Source of the DNA: Steromphala cineraria
Lineage: Eukaryota; Mollusca; Gastropoda; Trochida; Trochidae
DNA: 64,000 nt
NCBI GenBank assembly: GCA_916613615.1
Contig: OU744736.1
Location: forward strand, 56,161,205 to 56,225,204
Direction: 5' to 3'
Shown piece after piece: positions 10,275-23,369 of this stretch (positions are counted from its first letter, which is position 1; the number at the start of each line of letters is the position of its first letter). The position numbers and the translations under genes were made by a program. Under the pieces are notes generated by a model. That model searched no databases, was not told where the DNA came from, and worked only from the letters and a program-made list of their open reading frames with translations.

Positions 10275-11575
10275 TAGCAGCCCTGTCTAAGGACGGGGCT
10301 GCTATCAATTTTTGTGAAGTTTCCATCGCCGCCGCCGCCGCACTCGTGCTACTAGCTATAACTTTTTTCCACCAAACTTTCCAGAACTCTTATTCATACC
10401 TTACTACTCATACCTCGGGGGAACGATTTTGACACGTTCACTTTCAAGGTCAAAGGTCAAGGTCACGAGATATGTATTCACTCTAAGAATTCCTTGTAAA
10501 CGCGATAACTTGAAAAGTTTTTGTGCTATGAAGCTCTAACTTGGTATATATCATCCTTGGAAAAGTAAAAAAAATTGAAAAGGTTTTGGCTACAATCCGT
10601 CAAAGGTCAAGGTCACAGCAAGGTCATGACGTAAGCATGTTTTAGCGAAAATACTTTATTTTAACTATGAACACTTTTAATCAATACATGATTGTTATAC
10701 TCAATAAAAAGTGTTCAATGATTGTATGACCTTGAAGGTCAAAGGTAAAGGTCATGAGATATGAGTTATTACAAAATGCACTAAATTTGGGTATAACTTT
10801 ATCCCATTTAGCTTTTCAGAACTCATGAACATGTCTAAATGTTAATACTTCCAGGGAATCATTATGACATGTTCACTTTCAAGTTCAAACGTCAAGGTCA
10901 CGAGTTATAAAATCACCGCAAAATTCTTTGTAAACACAGTTACTTGAAAAGTTTTTGTGCTATGAAGCTCTAACTTGGTATATATCATCCTTGGAAAAGT
11001 AAAAAAATTTGAAAAGGTTTCGGCTACAATGCGTCAAAGGTCAAGGTCACAGCAAGGTCATGACTTAAGCTTTGTTTAGCGAAAATGCTTATTTTTAACT
11101 ATGATCACTTTTAGTCAATACATGATTGTTATACTCGATAAAAAGTGTTCAATTATTGTGTGACCTTGAAGGTCAAAGGTCAAGGGCATGAGATATGAGT
11201 TATTGCAATTCCTTGTAAACACAATAACTTGAAAAGTTTTTGTGCTATGAAGTTTAGATTTTGTATATATTATCTCTTGAGAAGTACAAAATTTTCAAAA
11301 AGTTTTGGGTACGAACTGTCGAAGGTCAAGGTCACAGCAAGGTCAACATATATGGAGAAAATGGATTAATTTAATTTTTAACACTTTATTTCATTACAAT
11401 AATGTTATACTCAATTAAATGTGTTCATTGATTGTGTTACCTTGAGTGTCAAAGGTCAAGGTCACGAGAAAATTCCCAATTTGGTGAGGCCTGTAAAAGG
11501 CGGAACAGGGTAAGGCGAAACCCCAAGTTCCGGGGCTGCTCTGCTTTTGCGGTATCCCGCAAACGCTAATCTAGT
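10275..11575 (-). mobile_element. Hairpin-ended element, GCAGCCCC family, copy C
   Basis: Left end TAGCAGCCCTGTC with a hairpin (one mismatch), right end GCTAATCTAGT. It is flanked by ...AATTAT and TTATTTT, compatible with T|T insertion without duplication. It is nearly colinear with copy A over its full 1301 bp, including the CCG run and the AGGTCA clusters. No coding sequence. Confidence 0.78.
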
Positions 11576-11699
11576 TTATTTTAGAAACACTTAAAAATAT
11601 GAACAACTTGCATGATCAAGATAATATTATGATTAGTAAGTTCAAATTAGAGAATTTATATGGTGTGAGTGATCACTTGATGAAAGCTTAAAATTTAAT

Positions 11700-12128
11700 A
11701 ATAATGATGTGTCATCTGCAGCTGAAAAGTCAATATGGCTGCTATTGCGGATTCTCAAAACTGAAACGTCTACCTTCCTGGGCGGAATCACTATAGCTAT
11801 AACATACTACAATTTAAAAATGATATCTAGATTGGTTTAGGAGGAGTAGTCTTTTTCATGAAATCTAATTGAAAATTCAATATGGCTGCCATGGCGGTCA
11901 TATTGGATTCTCAAAACTGAAACGTTTACCTTTCTGTGCGCAATCACCATAGGTATAACATAACACAATTTCAGAATGATATCTAGATTGGTTTAGAAGG
12001 GGTAGTCCTTTTCATGAAATCTAATTGAAAATTCAATATGGCTGCCATGGCGGCCATCTTGGATTCTCAAAACTGAAACGTCTACCTTTCCACGACATAA
12101 GCTCACATTTACTTTGTAAAGGTGAGCT
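11700..12128 (+). repeat. Tandem repeat of about 156 bp ending in an AGCTCAC hairpin
   Basis: The words TCAATATGGCTGCCATGGCG and TCTCAAAACTGAAACG recur at a spacing of 155-157 bp (about 11761, 11918, 12073). The array ends in AGCTCAC (12100-12106) and GTGAGCT (12122-12128), a hairpin followed by AAAAAC. By analogy with neighbours, this is probably another hairpin-ended non-autonomous family with internal tandem units; no second terminus was identified. Confidence 0.5.
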
Positions 12129-12883
12129 AAAAACGGTAAAAATATAGAGGGATTTCTATACACATAAATTAAATACTCTTCTTCTTCTTCTTTTATAGTT
12201 GGCCTTGTGTTTAAGTATCTGCGTACTGGGTTTCTGAAAGTGTCTGGGTAGTGGCGGTCTTCGTAATGGGGTATAATCCTGGGAAAGGGATTTTACAGCA
12301 GTAGATTTGAAATATATATTGACTGCAGGCACTGTCACTTGACTGACGCCATCTTTGTTACATTTACGATTAACAAAATCCTAAGTTGCGACACCTCCTA
12401 TGCAGTCATAATTTTGGGTGGAACTTTTTGGAATATTTTTTTGTGCTGCGATCTTGTTTTTGTGCTGCCATTTTTAAATGAAACGCGAATGAACAAAATC
12501 GTAACGCTTAGATAAATTTTACGAAGATTGGAACGATACGAACGTTTAGTGAAACAGGGCCCCAGATAGGATGCGTATCTGCGTGAAATACGAAGAAGTA
12601 GAAGAAGAGTATTTTATTAATGTGTCACATGCTGTACATATATATATATATCACAGTATAAAAAGCTGTTAAATTTCAGCACCCAGCCATAAGGATTACT
12701 AGACACAAACATACAATTACAAATTCATAACAAGTACAACAATACATTTGCATTCGTTAGATTTCGCACCACCTTTCACCACATTAACCATCCTTAGCCC
12801 ACCCCACATACTTTCTCAATACATTACTGCACTCATAAGAAACCACGATATACAACGCATCCGTATACAATACTTCATTCTCT
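12129..12883. other. Non-coding stretch with possible LINE 3' tail
   Basis: Contains a CTTCTTCTTCTTC run (12177-12191) and, at 12590-12720, AAGAAGAGTATTTTATTAATG followed by GTGTCACATG, which resembles the minus-strand LINE 3' ends at 18043 and 50672. A (TA)n run lies near 12640. No gene supported. Confidence 0.35.
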
Positions 12884-15642
12884 CAGTCAAACATCAGACT
12901 CACGCAGTACACATTCTCCCCTCTCTCCCACAGACACACCCTTTCAGTCAAACATCAGACTCCCGCATTACACATTCGCCCCTCTCTCCCACAGACACAC
13001 CCTTTCAGTCAAACATCATATTCACGCAGTACACATCGCCCCTCTCTCCCACAGACACACCCTTTCAGTCAAACATCAGATTCACGCAGTACACATTTGC
13101 CCCTCTCTCCCACAGACACACCCTTTCAGTCAAACATCAGACTCACGCAGTACACATTCGCCCCTCTCTCCCACAGACACCCCCTTTCAGTCAAACATCA
13201 GACTCACGCAGTACACATTCGCCCCTCTCTCCCACAGACACCCCCTTTCAGTCAAACATCAGACTCCCGCAGTACACATTCTCCCCTCTCTCCCACAGAC
13301 ACCCCCTTTCAGTCAAACATCAGACTCCCGCAGTACACATTCTCCCCTCTCTCCCACAGACACACCCTTTCAGTCAAACATCAGACTCCCGCAGTACACA
13401 TTCTCCCCTCTCTCCCACAGACACACCCTTTCAGTCAAACATCAGACTCCCGCAGTACACATTCTCCCCTCTCTCCCACAGACACACCCTTTCAGTCAAA
13501 CATCAGACTCCCGCAGTACACATTCTCCCCTCTCTCCCACAGACACACCCTTTCAGTCAAACATCAGACTCCCGCAGTACACATTCGCCCCTCTCTCCCA
13601 CAGACACACCCTTTCAGTCAAACATCAGACTCCCGCAGTACACATTCTCCCCTCTCTCCCACAGACACACCCTTTCAGTCAAACATCAGACTCCCGCAGT
13701 ACACATTCTCCCCTCTCTCCCACAGACACACCCTTTCAGTCAAACATCAGACTCCCGCAGTACACATTCTCCCCTCTCTCCCACAGACACACCCTTTCAG
13801 TCAAACATCAGACTCCCGCAGTACACATTCGCCCCTCTCTCCCACAGACACCCCCTTTCAGTCAAACATCAGACTCCCGCAGTACACATTCGCCCCTCTC
13901 TCCCACAGACACACCCTTTCAGTCAAACATCAGACTCCCGCAGTACACATTCTCCCCTCTCTCCCACAGACACCCCCTTTCAGTCAAACATCAGACTCCC
14001 GCAGTACACATTCTCCCCTCTCTCCCACAGACACACCCTTTCAGTCAAACATCAGACTCCCGCAGTACACATTCTCCCCTCTCTCCCACAGACACACCCT
14101 TTCAGTCAAACATCAGACTCCCGCAGTACACATTCTCCCCTCTCTCCCACAGACACACCCTTTCAGTCAAACATCAGACTCCCGCAGTACACATTCTCCC
14201 CTCTCTCCCACAGACACACCCTTTCAGTCAAACATCAGACTCCCGCAGTACACATTCGCCCCTCTCTCCCACAGACACACCCCTTCAGTCAAACATCAGA
14301 CTCCCGCAGTACACATTCTCCCCTCTCTCCCACAGACACACCCTTTCAGTCAAACATCAGACTCCCGCAGTACACATTCTCCCCTCTCTCCCACAGACAC
14401 CCCCTTTCAGTCAAACATCAGACTCCCGCAGTACACATTCGCCCCTCTCTCCCACAGACACACCCTTTCAGTCAAACATCAGACTCCCGCAGTACACATT
14501 CTCCCCTCTCTCCCACAGACACACCCTTTCAGTCAAACATCAGACTCCCGCAGTACACATTCGCCCCTCTCTCCCACAGACACACCCTTTCAGTCAAACA
14601 TCAGACTCCCGCAGTACACATTCTCCCCTCTCTCCCACAGACACACCCTTTCAGTCAAACATCAGACTCCCGCAGTACACATTCGCCCCTCTCTCCCACA
14701 GACACACCCTTTCAGTCAAACATCAGACTCCCGCAGTACACATTCGCCCCTCTCTCCCACAGACACACCCTTTCAGTCAAACATCAGACTCCCGCAGTAC
14801 ACATTCTCCCCTCTCTCCCACAGACACACCCTTTCAGTCAAACATCAGACTCCCGCAGTACACATTCGCCCCTCTCTCCCACAGACACACCCTTTCAGTC
14901 AAACATCAGACTCCCGCAGTACACATTCTCCCCTCTCTCCCACAGACACCCCCTTTCAGTCAAACATCAGACTCCCGCAGTACACATTCGCCCCTCTCTC
15001 CCACAGACACACCCTTTCAGTCAAACATCAGGCTCACGCAGTACACATTCGCCCCTCTCTCCCACAGACACACCCTTTCAGTCAAACATCAGACTCCCGC
15101 AGTACACATTCTCCCCTCTCTCCCACAGACACCCCCTTTCACTCAAACATCAGACTCCCGCAGTACACATTCTCCCCTCTCTCCCACAGACACACCCTTT
15201 CAGTCAAACATCAGACTCCCGCAGTACACATTCTCCCCTCTCTTCCACAGACACACCCTTTCAGTCAAACATCAGACTCCCGCAGTACACATTCTCCCCT
15301 CTCTCCCACAGACACACCCTTTCACTCAAACATCAGACTCCCGCAGTACACATTCTCCCCTCTCTCCCACAGACACACCCTTTCACTCAAACATCAGACT
15401 CCCGCAGTACACATTCTCCCCTCTCTCCCACAGACACCCCCTTTCAGTCAAACATCAGACTCCCGCAGTACACATTCTCCCCTCTCTCCCACAGACACCC
15501 CCTTTCAGTCAAACATCAGACTCCCGCAGTACACATTCTCCCCTCTCTCCCACAGACACACCCTTTCACTCAAACATCAGACTCCCGCAGTACACATTCT
15601 CCCCTCTCTCCCACAGACACACCCTTTCAGTCAAACATAAAA
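12884..15642 (+). repeat. 61-bp minisatellite, about 45 units
   Basis: The anchor CAGTCAAACATCAGA starts at 12884, 12945 and every 61 bases to 15628. The span of 2744 bp equals 44 intervals of 61 plus one of 60, the latter from a single-base loss near 13037. Units differ at a few recurrent positions: ATTCTCCC/ATTCGCCC, GACACACC/GACACCCC, ACTCACGC confined mostly to the first units, and CACTCAAAC confined to the last eight or so. The unit has no stop in any forward frame. Because 61 is not a multiple of 3, a frame of 997 codons (12748-15741) and an overlapping one of 847 codons (13097-15640) result. Both give the same 61-residue cycle read through three frames, so I treat them as non-genic. 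Confidence 0.95.
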
Positions 15643-18042
15643 ACAGACAGTACTCACACGACTCCCAACCCCCACACATCACTAATTCTCACTCAACGTG
15701 CACATTTGCTCTTTTTCATTGTCTTTGGTTGTAAATGGTAAAAATAGTAAATTTATTCACAAAAAGTAGTTTGGAAATAAAGATAGCAGAAGTTTCTGTG
15801 ATATTATACCGTTTGTACGTCTGTAATACATTAGAATATAGTTTTATGACATGTCAAACATCATATTTCAGTGAAGAATCGGGTGTCGCCAGCGAAAGTG
15901 TATTATGTTTGTTAACACAAAAAGTTACACCAATAATAGTGTATATGTTTTCAAACAAGACATGAAAAACATTATGATTAATTTTACTTTTCTACAGTCA
16001 TTTAACATTACCTTTGTGGATCATTACCAAAAAATCATAAAATTCCATTGTCTCCAATTCTTGTGTATTTTACGTTATGATCGAAATAAATGAAAACAAC
16101 ATAAACTGGGTAAAGAATACATAAAGTAAGTGAAAGAAACTAGTTGATCGAGCTTTACTTATTTCATGGAACATCAAATTCACTTGGTGTAACAATATGT
16201 TAATCTACAATAATCATTAGAAAATATAAAGGTTGATAGTATTGTTAAAGGTGTATTTTACGTTACTGCTATAGCGACTTAAAAAATTAACTGAAGGCAC
16301 AGCTGGGACCACCTGTTGAAGCGTACCCCGTCTAATGCCCATCCAAGTCACCTTTTTTTCGCAATACATCACTTGTTCGATTTATATGGCTCATGATCCT
16401 GACACATGTATTTTGCGTTACATATTTTACGTCACAGTATTTTACGTTATAAATCTATATATGGCAATTTTACATCATAGTATGCGCACACGGTTAGTTC
16501 CTGAGAAGCAGACCAGTATAAACACGGAGTCTACCTTAGGGGGATTAACTTCACTAACAATAGGCGGTCTATGTGATTACAGACACATATAAAAATGTGA
16601 ATTGGTAAAAAGACGAACAGTGTTATTCGACAGAGAGACAATTTATTGACGTGTTCACATATATCATGATAAACAATGAATAGTGGATGAATAGAATGAA
16701 TGCATTACATTGACATTGGACATGGTTAACAAATTAATGGACACATTGACATTCCATATAGTATTAAATATTATAATGTAAGTAATACTAGGTAGTAACA
16801 CATGATCATTTGACCAAACACTGAATATAATTTTTTTACATGCAACATATGGACATGCATGTGTAGATCTGGGGATTTAAGCTAATTTGATTACATGGGG
16901 AATGTTGTGGCATTACAGTCTTTGGAGAGACTTTCCTCTTATTTAGTCTATACATATATTCATCAACACAAGGGTATCTATCACCACGGGAAGTGGGAAT
17001 AAACTTAATTAACATGAACTTGTGGTAACTGAGCAAGAGCCATTGTTGAAATGATATCGTTGCTGGCGTTTGAAAATATTTATAAATTATTGATGTTTAT
17101 ATGAGACCAATCATCAGTTAACTTAAGTAGAATAGTGTGAGTAAACTATTCAATTTATGATAAGATATTGAATATCACTCAGTAAACGCAACTCACTCTA
17201 AGACTAGTCGAGAGACTGAGTTAGTGAGTAGATTTATCAGTCACCACTCACGATTTTTGTGGAAAGAACCCCAACTCACTCAGTCATAGCTGCACTAAAT
17301 TCTTAAATCAAACATAAACCTAAATTTTGATATTATACATTCAATAATCAACATTCTTATTTTCTTGTATGTTTCATGTTTTTTGCAATTTTCAAGTAAA
17401 AATCACAAAAATAGTTTACTATTATTACAAATCTTAAATTCTTTTTGCAGCTCAAGTCGAAAGTGACAATATTAGTTTATAACAAATCCTTAGTTCATTT
17501 TGCGGTTCAGTTTTTCACATCACCCAGTGTTTTATTCCGTTGAAATCACAGATTATAACATCAATGAGATTATATTAATGCTATTCATTCTGCTTCCCGG
17601 GAAGACACCGCGCACACAAACTCACCCCTCGCTTACTCATTCGCTCTAGTTACGGCCCAAAACTGATTCATACCAAATTTAAAACCAAAAACAGACACTA
17701 ATACGCATGGACAATTGAGATTTAAGCATAAATTATGACCAATACGCCTGACTTTCTGAGAATACGAGTCAAGAGTTTATTTACATGCGTAAAAGTAATT
17801 GTCAAATATTGTTTTGTTTCAACATATACAATTTGTTACATCTTGAATAGAATCATCAGTCAAGCTTTCACAAAGAGATTTGTAAATTTTCCGAAAGAGT
17901 CTGCAGCCATCGATCTAATCATCAGTCATCCATGTTCGGAGAACACTTTTGATTACAGCAAGCCCCGACTGAACGTTACTATCAAGCAAGTTTAGACTAT
18001 GTTGTTCCTGTCATCAGAAAAGCAGGTTCAGAGCTGCAAAAT
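15643..18042. other. AT-rich stretch, no gene recognised
   Basis: Several short frames occur but none has family-like features, splice context or base composition unlike the background. A loosely repetitive patch of ACTCA and GAGT words lies at about 17180-17290. Probably intron or intergenic DNA. Confidence 0.45.
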
Positions 18043-19300
18043 AAAGAAGAAGAAGAAAAATATTATATTTAAGTGTCACACAGATCACATGTACTTGAGA
18101 CTAGTCACTATAGATATTATAAGCGGCAAATATAGCACGCCGTCCGGCCAACAATGGCCTATGAGACACAAAAATACATTAAAATAACTAAAAGCGTATT
18201 AAACGCTAAAATGGTTAAAATATATCACAAATATCAACATTTTTAAAAAAGGCTTAAGAGAGCAATATAAGATTGGGTTTAAAAAATTTCCTGCGTCTAA
18301 ACATAGCGCTTGTTGTAGCGGCAAGTGGTTGGGAGAGTTGGGGTGACTGCAAGAGAAATATGCCTTGATCTGTTGGAAAGATTTATAAACTGATTGTGAA
18401 TAGCTTGCGCTTTTAACCATAACGGGGACCTGATATCTGAGTAAAGCTGACACGAAGTTAAAAAGTGTATCTCATCTTCTATTTCAGAAGAATTACAGTA
18501 TTTACATTTACATTGATTTAATGGGGGTTTCAGACGAGAAAAACTACCTAATTCTATCTCTAATATGGGAGAGAACCACATCTTGTTTTGCAAGGATACA
18601 TCGCTGAGTGCGGTCTGACACTGAGCGAACATAGGGTGAAACTGTCAAAGTGCTTTTAAATAATCTATATGTTCTAAGTTTATTACCATTACTCTGTCCA
18701 TTATCATTCCATATACTACATAGCCAGTTTTCTTGATCTGTACACATTATTTTTTCTCTAATTGTGAGAAACTCCAGATGGGTAACAAAAAATACATTAT
18801 GAATAGGAAAATTAACTTGGGTGATGAGATTAATTACTGAACTATCCCAAGACTTTCTAAACTTTGAGACCAGGTTTTAATACAACTTGTTAATCTTGAT
18901 GGTTCAGCCATGTTTATTTTCCTCCAAAAACGGATAGTTTCTATTCGATGTTTTGAAATGCAGGATAGCCACCCCAGTTCACATCTGACTGCAGAATTAG
19001 CAGTTTTATTACCCACAGCAAGAAAGAAACGGCTGGCCCTGTTTTGAATAGCGTTTATACATCTCGATTCCCTAATCCCCCAAATAGCTGAACCATAAGA
19101 TAAAATAGGTTGCACAAGGTTATCATACAATGAATTAAAAACATCATAGGACATTCCTCCAACTGCTTTAAATTTACTGATTATTACACTTAATGCTCTG
19201 CAGGCTTGCTGACTTCGCAATTTCCTTGGCTGTAAAATCCAAATTCAGACGTTCATGTAGCCCAATGCCCAAATTAAGTTTACTTGTCATTATCAGAAAT
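18043..19300 (-). pseudogene. 5'-truncated LINE, C-terminal part of reverse transcriptase protein
   Basis: The minus strand encodes, with frame breaks, the region after the polymerase core. LGIGLHERLNLDFTAKEIAK (about 19270-19210) and ISKFKAVGGMSYDVFNSLYD lead to LVQPILSYGSAIWGIRESRC. The end is a zinc-binding motif CKYCNSSEIEDEIHFLTSC (C-X2-C-X9-H-X4-C). A 3' UTR follows, with GTGTCTCATAGGCCATTG and a CTTCTTCTTCTT tail at 18040-18060. It is related to the larger LINE at 34303-40893, which has the same order of motifs. It is non-functional because the endonuclease and catalytic core are missing and at least one frameshift is present. Confidence 0.8.
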
Positions 19301-19846
19301 AATATTTTGAAATTGGTAAAAGAGTCCTAAGTTTTTATTCATGTGCAATTATACTCCTCAATCTAAAATTTGATGAGTGAAATACGCATGAGTCAAAATA
19401 ATTATCTGGAGCCCTGGATTAAGTAGTTCGTCGAAATTATAAATTGTTTTTCATAAATATCTCAAAATGATTTTAAACAAAAATGTTTTATGTTTGCAGT
19501 ACAATCTGTTCTAAATATTTTCTACATGCATGCATGCAGCTCGGTAAACAAAGATGAAAACATTTGTAACCATATCAAACATAAGTCTCTAAAAAGGTAT
19601 TACATGTATATGAAATTATGAAATTATGAAATACAATTATTAGATATTATTAATTTGTTTGATGAAAACCTAGCTTTGGTCAAGTCCTGCAAACTACACC
19701 TTAAAATTATTAAAAAACATGCATGTTTGTTTTCTAAATGATGTATAATCTATATAAAGATTTCAAATTTTAATAATGAAGCAACTATTTAAATAGGTCG
19801 AGAGGCTATACCTGCAACCCCAATGGATAGTTAGTAGACCGACAGA
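19301..19846. other. Stretch without a recognised gene
   Basis: AT-rich, with a short ATGAAATT repeat near 19610. Nothing supported. Confidence 0.4.
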
Positions 19847-20058
19847 CAGAGTGTTTATTAGCGTCTCACCATATGTACATTTAAATAATAAATTTACATA
19901 AAATATACATACAGTGTAGAATTAAAAATGAACATATGCCACTCCAAAGGAGTTATGAGAGACGATAAATATAAATAAATATGTACATGACAGGAACATA
20001 AAAAAAGAAATTAAATGGTTACGTATGGTTAGTATGCGGTTACAGATTCCGGCTGGGT
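19847..20058 (-). repeat. LINE 3' UTR remnant
   Basis: On the minus strand this ends with GTGAGACGCTAATAAACACT followed by a CTGTCTGTCGG tail. It is very like the 3' ends at 20885-20945 (GTGAGACGTAAATAAACC) and at 34317 (GTGAGATGTAAATAAATT, then GTCTGTCTGTC). No coding part is left. It abuts a second LINE fragment in the opposite orientation. Confidence 0.55.
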
Positions 20059-20059
20059 T

Positions 20060-20945
20060 CCGCCCTTGGCCCGCCATGCAGTGTCCGGAGTTATGAGACA
20101 CTGGGCACGACTCAAGAATATGCACTGTGATAGAATTAACAGACGTATTTTCATATGGACTCATACAACACGCAAACGCAACTGGACCAACAGGATTGCA
20201 GAGTTTATAAATAAGAAAAATCTATCCCATATTTATGATCTGGATAATAATATTGAGGCACGCCTACTCTCTAGAACTGTTCAGAAAGCTGTTTTTGATG
20301 AATGTGTAAAATCCTGGGAAAATCATGTTCAGTCTGAAAACACACGAAATGGAAGGAACAAGTTACGTCAATATAGACATTTTAAAACGCAATACCATAC
20401 GGAAGAATATCTTAAATGCCCTATGCATGCCCCATGCCCACAGGAGTGCTCTTGCTAAATTTCGTTTCGGAATTGCTCCACTGAAGATAGAAACCAGACG
20501 CTATGAAAACCTGCCACTCATGGATAGAAAATGTTTAAACTGTACTCATGAAATCGAGGACGAGCTCCACACACTGTTGAAATGCCCGTTGTATGAAAGT
20601 GAGAGAGAGAGAGATTGTTAAATGTATGCATGACTGTCTATCCCAATTTTAATAGTTTAACAGATTATAAGAAATTTTACTATGTTTTATCCAATCCTAT
20701 TTTAATGTTTGTTACAGCCAGAACCGGCAATTATATTTTATTTAAAAGAAGAGGTATTTTATACTCTTGATGTACATAAGCTTTGTATATATTCTCTTAA
20801 TATATTCGTAAACATTTTATTGTCTCTCGCAAATCGCTGGGCGATTGGTTGTGTACTCTTTATCTTTATTATTCTCTTTTATGAATGTACTTTTAATATT
20901 TATGTACGCAAGTGAGACGTAAATAAACCATTGATTGATTGATTC
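20060..20945 (+). pseudogene. 5'-truncated LINE 3' end with TTGA tail
   Basis: Two overlapping frames (20066-20458 and 20325-20621) together encode the C-terminus of the LINE protein family present on the minus strand at 35230-36239. RVFLWADH-like residues appear as RRIFIWTH, then SALAKFRFGIAPLKIETRRY leads to the zinc motif CLNCTHEIEDELHTLLKC (C-X2-C-X8-H-X4-C). A frameshift lies near 20450. The 3' UTR ends GTGAGACGTAAATAAACCAT and a TTGATTGATTGATTC tail. The catalytic domain is absent. Confidence 0.8.
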
Positions 20946-21125
20946 GGCGACAGAAGTTCGATCTACTATTTTAGATACCAAGTTTGAATAGCACGATGTT
21001 TTTACAGGACAATCAGTTTTTACAATGTACCTTTTTTGTCAATTTTAGCGGTAAACTATAGGCCTATCCTAAAAATATTTTAATTGTTAGATATTTCATC
21101 ACCAGACCATTTAAACATGTAAGTA

Positions 21126-22460
21126 AACAATTCAAGATGTCAGTTGTGCATATTTCGGCAACCTATTTTAACGGTTATTGCTGTTATTTGCGGATTGAGA
21201 AAGCAACTGAATTATTGGTCAGTTTTCAGCAAACAAAGTTTAATCTTGTTGGCAACTTTTAAAATATTTAGTCACCAAACTATTCAAATCTGTAAAATAG
21301 ACATTTCAAGTTGCCATTTGTATATATTCCGGCAACACAATTTTAATAACGTACCGCTGGTAATTGATCTTATTTACAAACTGGGACTCAAAGCTCTGAG
21401 AGAGCAGCTGAATCATCATTCATTTGTCAGCGATCAAACTTTACATTTATTTGTGTAAGTATTGAATATTTTGTCATCAAAGTATTTGAAACAGTAAAAT
21501 AAATATTTCAAGATGCCATTTGTATATATTCCGGCAACACAATTTTAATAACGTACCGCTGGTAATTGATCTTATTTACAAACTGGGACTCAAAGCTCTG
21601 AGAGAGCAGCTGAATCATCATTCATTTGTCAGCGATCAAACTTTACATTTATTTGTGTAAGTATTGAATATTTTGTCATCAAAGTATTTGAAACACTAAA
21701 ATAAATATTTCAAGATGCCATTTGTATATATTTTCACCAGTGTTTTATACAAATAATTCGTATTTCGCAGACCGGGACTCCATCTTTGAGAAAACAACTG
21801 ATTATGTAAATTCGAGTGGCAAACAAAATTATATTTTTTTGTGCAATTATCAAATATTTTTACATAATTGTATTCAAAATATCAAAATATAGATTTTAAG
21901 ATGCCATTTGTATAGTTTTTATAAGAACAATTTGTTCTATGCTTAACGTAAATTGATCCATTTTGAGACCGACTGTCGGCAAAATCAGCTGTAGATCAAA
22001 CATTGTGTTTTGCCGGATTAAACAAAATTTATATTTTTTGTTCCAATGATCGATAATTTTGTCATAGAAATATTCAAAATACTGAAATAAACATTTCAAG
22101 ATATTATTTGTATATGTTTGGATAACAAAATTTGTTTAGTCACAGGATAATCAACTCTAAAATATCAGACAGTTTTTTTGTTTGAGCGGTTGAACTAATT
22201 TTCAAAATATCGATATAATTATCAATTATTTTATCATAAAACTACTTAAAATATAAAAATAAACATTTTGATATGCCATTTGTTTAAGTTTTGGTGAAAA
22301 TTTTCTTTTATTTGATGAACTCTGAAATTAGCCATTTTGTTTTGACTTTGCGCGGTTGAACAAAGTTTTAAAAAATCTTGGCAATTACCACTAAAAATGT
22401 CATCAAAATGTTTGAAATATAAAAATAAAGATTTTAAGATGCTATTTGTATATGTTTAAA
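21126..22460 (+). repeat. Degenerate tandem array, about eight units of 165-205 bp
   Basis: The word AAGATGCCATTTGTATA or a close variant recurs near 21131, 21307, 21507, 21711, 21896, 22096, 22268 and 22435. Each is preceded by an A/T-rich AAATAAA-type stretch and followed by a diverging unit body. Units 2 and 3 are nearly identical (for example CTGGGACTCAAAGCTCTGAG at about 21380 and 21585). The array ends about 30 bp before the SPRY-like exon, so it is probably intronic. Confidence 0.75.
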
Positions 22461-22484
22461 TAACAACAAACATGTTTATTCCAG

Positions 22485-23179
22485 GCCGGGCGATGATTCT
22501 CAACTCACAGAAAGTACACAGCGAGCTACAAGTGGAAGATTGTGGACGGGAACTGAACAACATGGCGCGGAGTGGAGAGAGAAACACTCCGGGTCAGTTC
22601 AAGGAGTTTAGAGGGACTTGTAGCAGTCCGCTCCCCCTCCCTCCCTCCCCCTCCCCCCTCACGTCTCCCTCCTACTGGGAGACTCAATCTACACTGGTGT
22701 GGAGGGAGAGAAGCTATTTCCTGCTGGAGATGGGGGTGAAGGAGGGAGAGAGCAACATGGACGAGTGGTACTGGGTTTCTCATCTCCGCGGCGGGGTCTG
22801 CGTGTCTATGTTCGACGTGTGTCCCCGTCACCCCGGCCAGCTCTGTATCCAGGTGTGGAGGAGAGGTCAGGAGGAGGAGGGGTGGGGACATCAGGTTGGT
22901 GAGTGTGTCTCTCTCCCCCGCCCCACATCTGGTGTAGAGGTCACCTTCACCTTCGGGTTGGTGCTGGATGTGGGGAAGGGGAGGGTGGCGTTCCTAGACG
23001 TGGGGAGGGGGAAACTCTTGTGTAAATTAAACCTGAAGTTCACCCAGCGGGTTTTCCCCATGTTTTACGTTAATCCAGACAACCGCGACTGTGCTACAAG
23101 AATGAGGCTGGTCAGCGGGCGCGAGATCTCCGTCACTGACCAGAAAATACAACTCATTCAGCAGGCCTTGTCAGATTGA
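22485..23179 (+). CDS. Terminal exon of a B30.2/SPRY-like protein gene
   Basis: After the acceptor TTTATTCCAG (ending 22484) an open frame of about 231 codons runs to TGA at 23177-23179. The exon is markedly GC-rich compared with its AT-rich surroundings, which supports a real host exon. It starts in phase 1: GC completes a codon. SYWETQ, then ERSYFLLEMGV and WYWVSHLRGGVCVSM resemble the first SPRY strands; TFTFGLVLDVGKGRVAFLDV and FTQRVFPMFYV resemble the LD-x-G-x-V-x-F core and the late strand; MRLVSGREI lies near the end. SPRY domains are protein-binding and often end TRIM-type E3 ligases, but no RING or B-box is visible here, so the function is inferred. A Pro/Ser-rich loop lies about residues 55-70. 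The Met at 22472 lies before the acceptor and is probably not a start. Confidence 0.6.
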
Positions 23180-23369
23180 ATATAGTTAGTTTATCTTGTT
23201 TGGATATGTTGTGAATTTGTAAATAATAATAAGTTAGAGTTAGATCAAAATTAGAATGTTATAAAACATACTTTGTGAATGTCGTTAGTTTGTGACCTGT
23301 CAGTTAGAATATGGAATGATAATTTTGTAAAAAAGTAAGAGATATGTGTTTGTAAATACACTCATTGTA
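23180..23369 (+). other. Probable 3' UTR of the SPRY-like gene
   Basis: AT-rich sequence directly after the stop with AATAATAATAAG at 23223 but no canonical AATAAA. The cleavage site cannot be set. Confidence 0.3.

Noticed and set aside
12748..15741. A 997-residue protein gene (and an overlapping 847-residue one)
   Set aside because: The frames are produced by a stop-free 61-bp repeat read in all three registers. There is no non-repetitive domain, and adjacent frames are equally open.
22526..22891. 121-codon minus-strand frame under the SPRY-like exon
   Set aside because: Antisense shadow of a GC-rich exon; composition and low complexity follow from the other strand.
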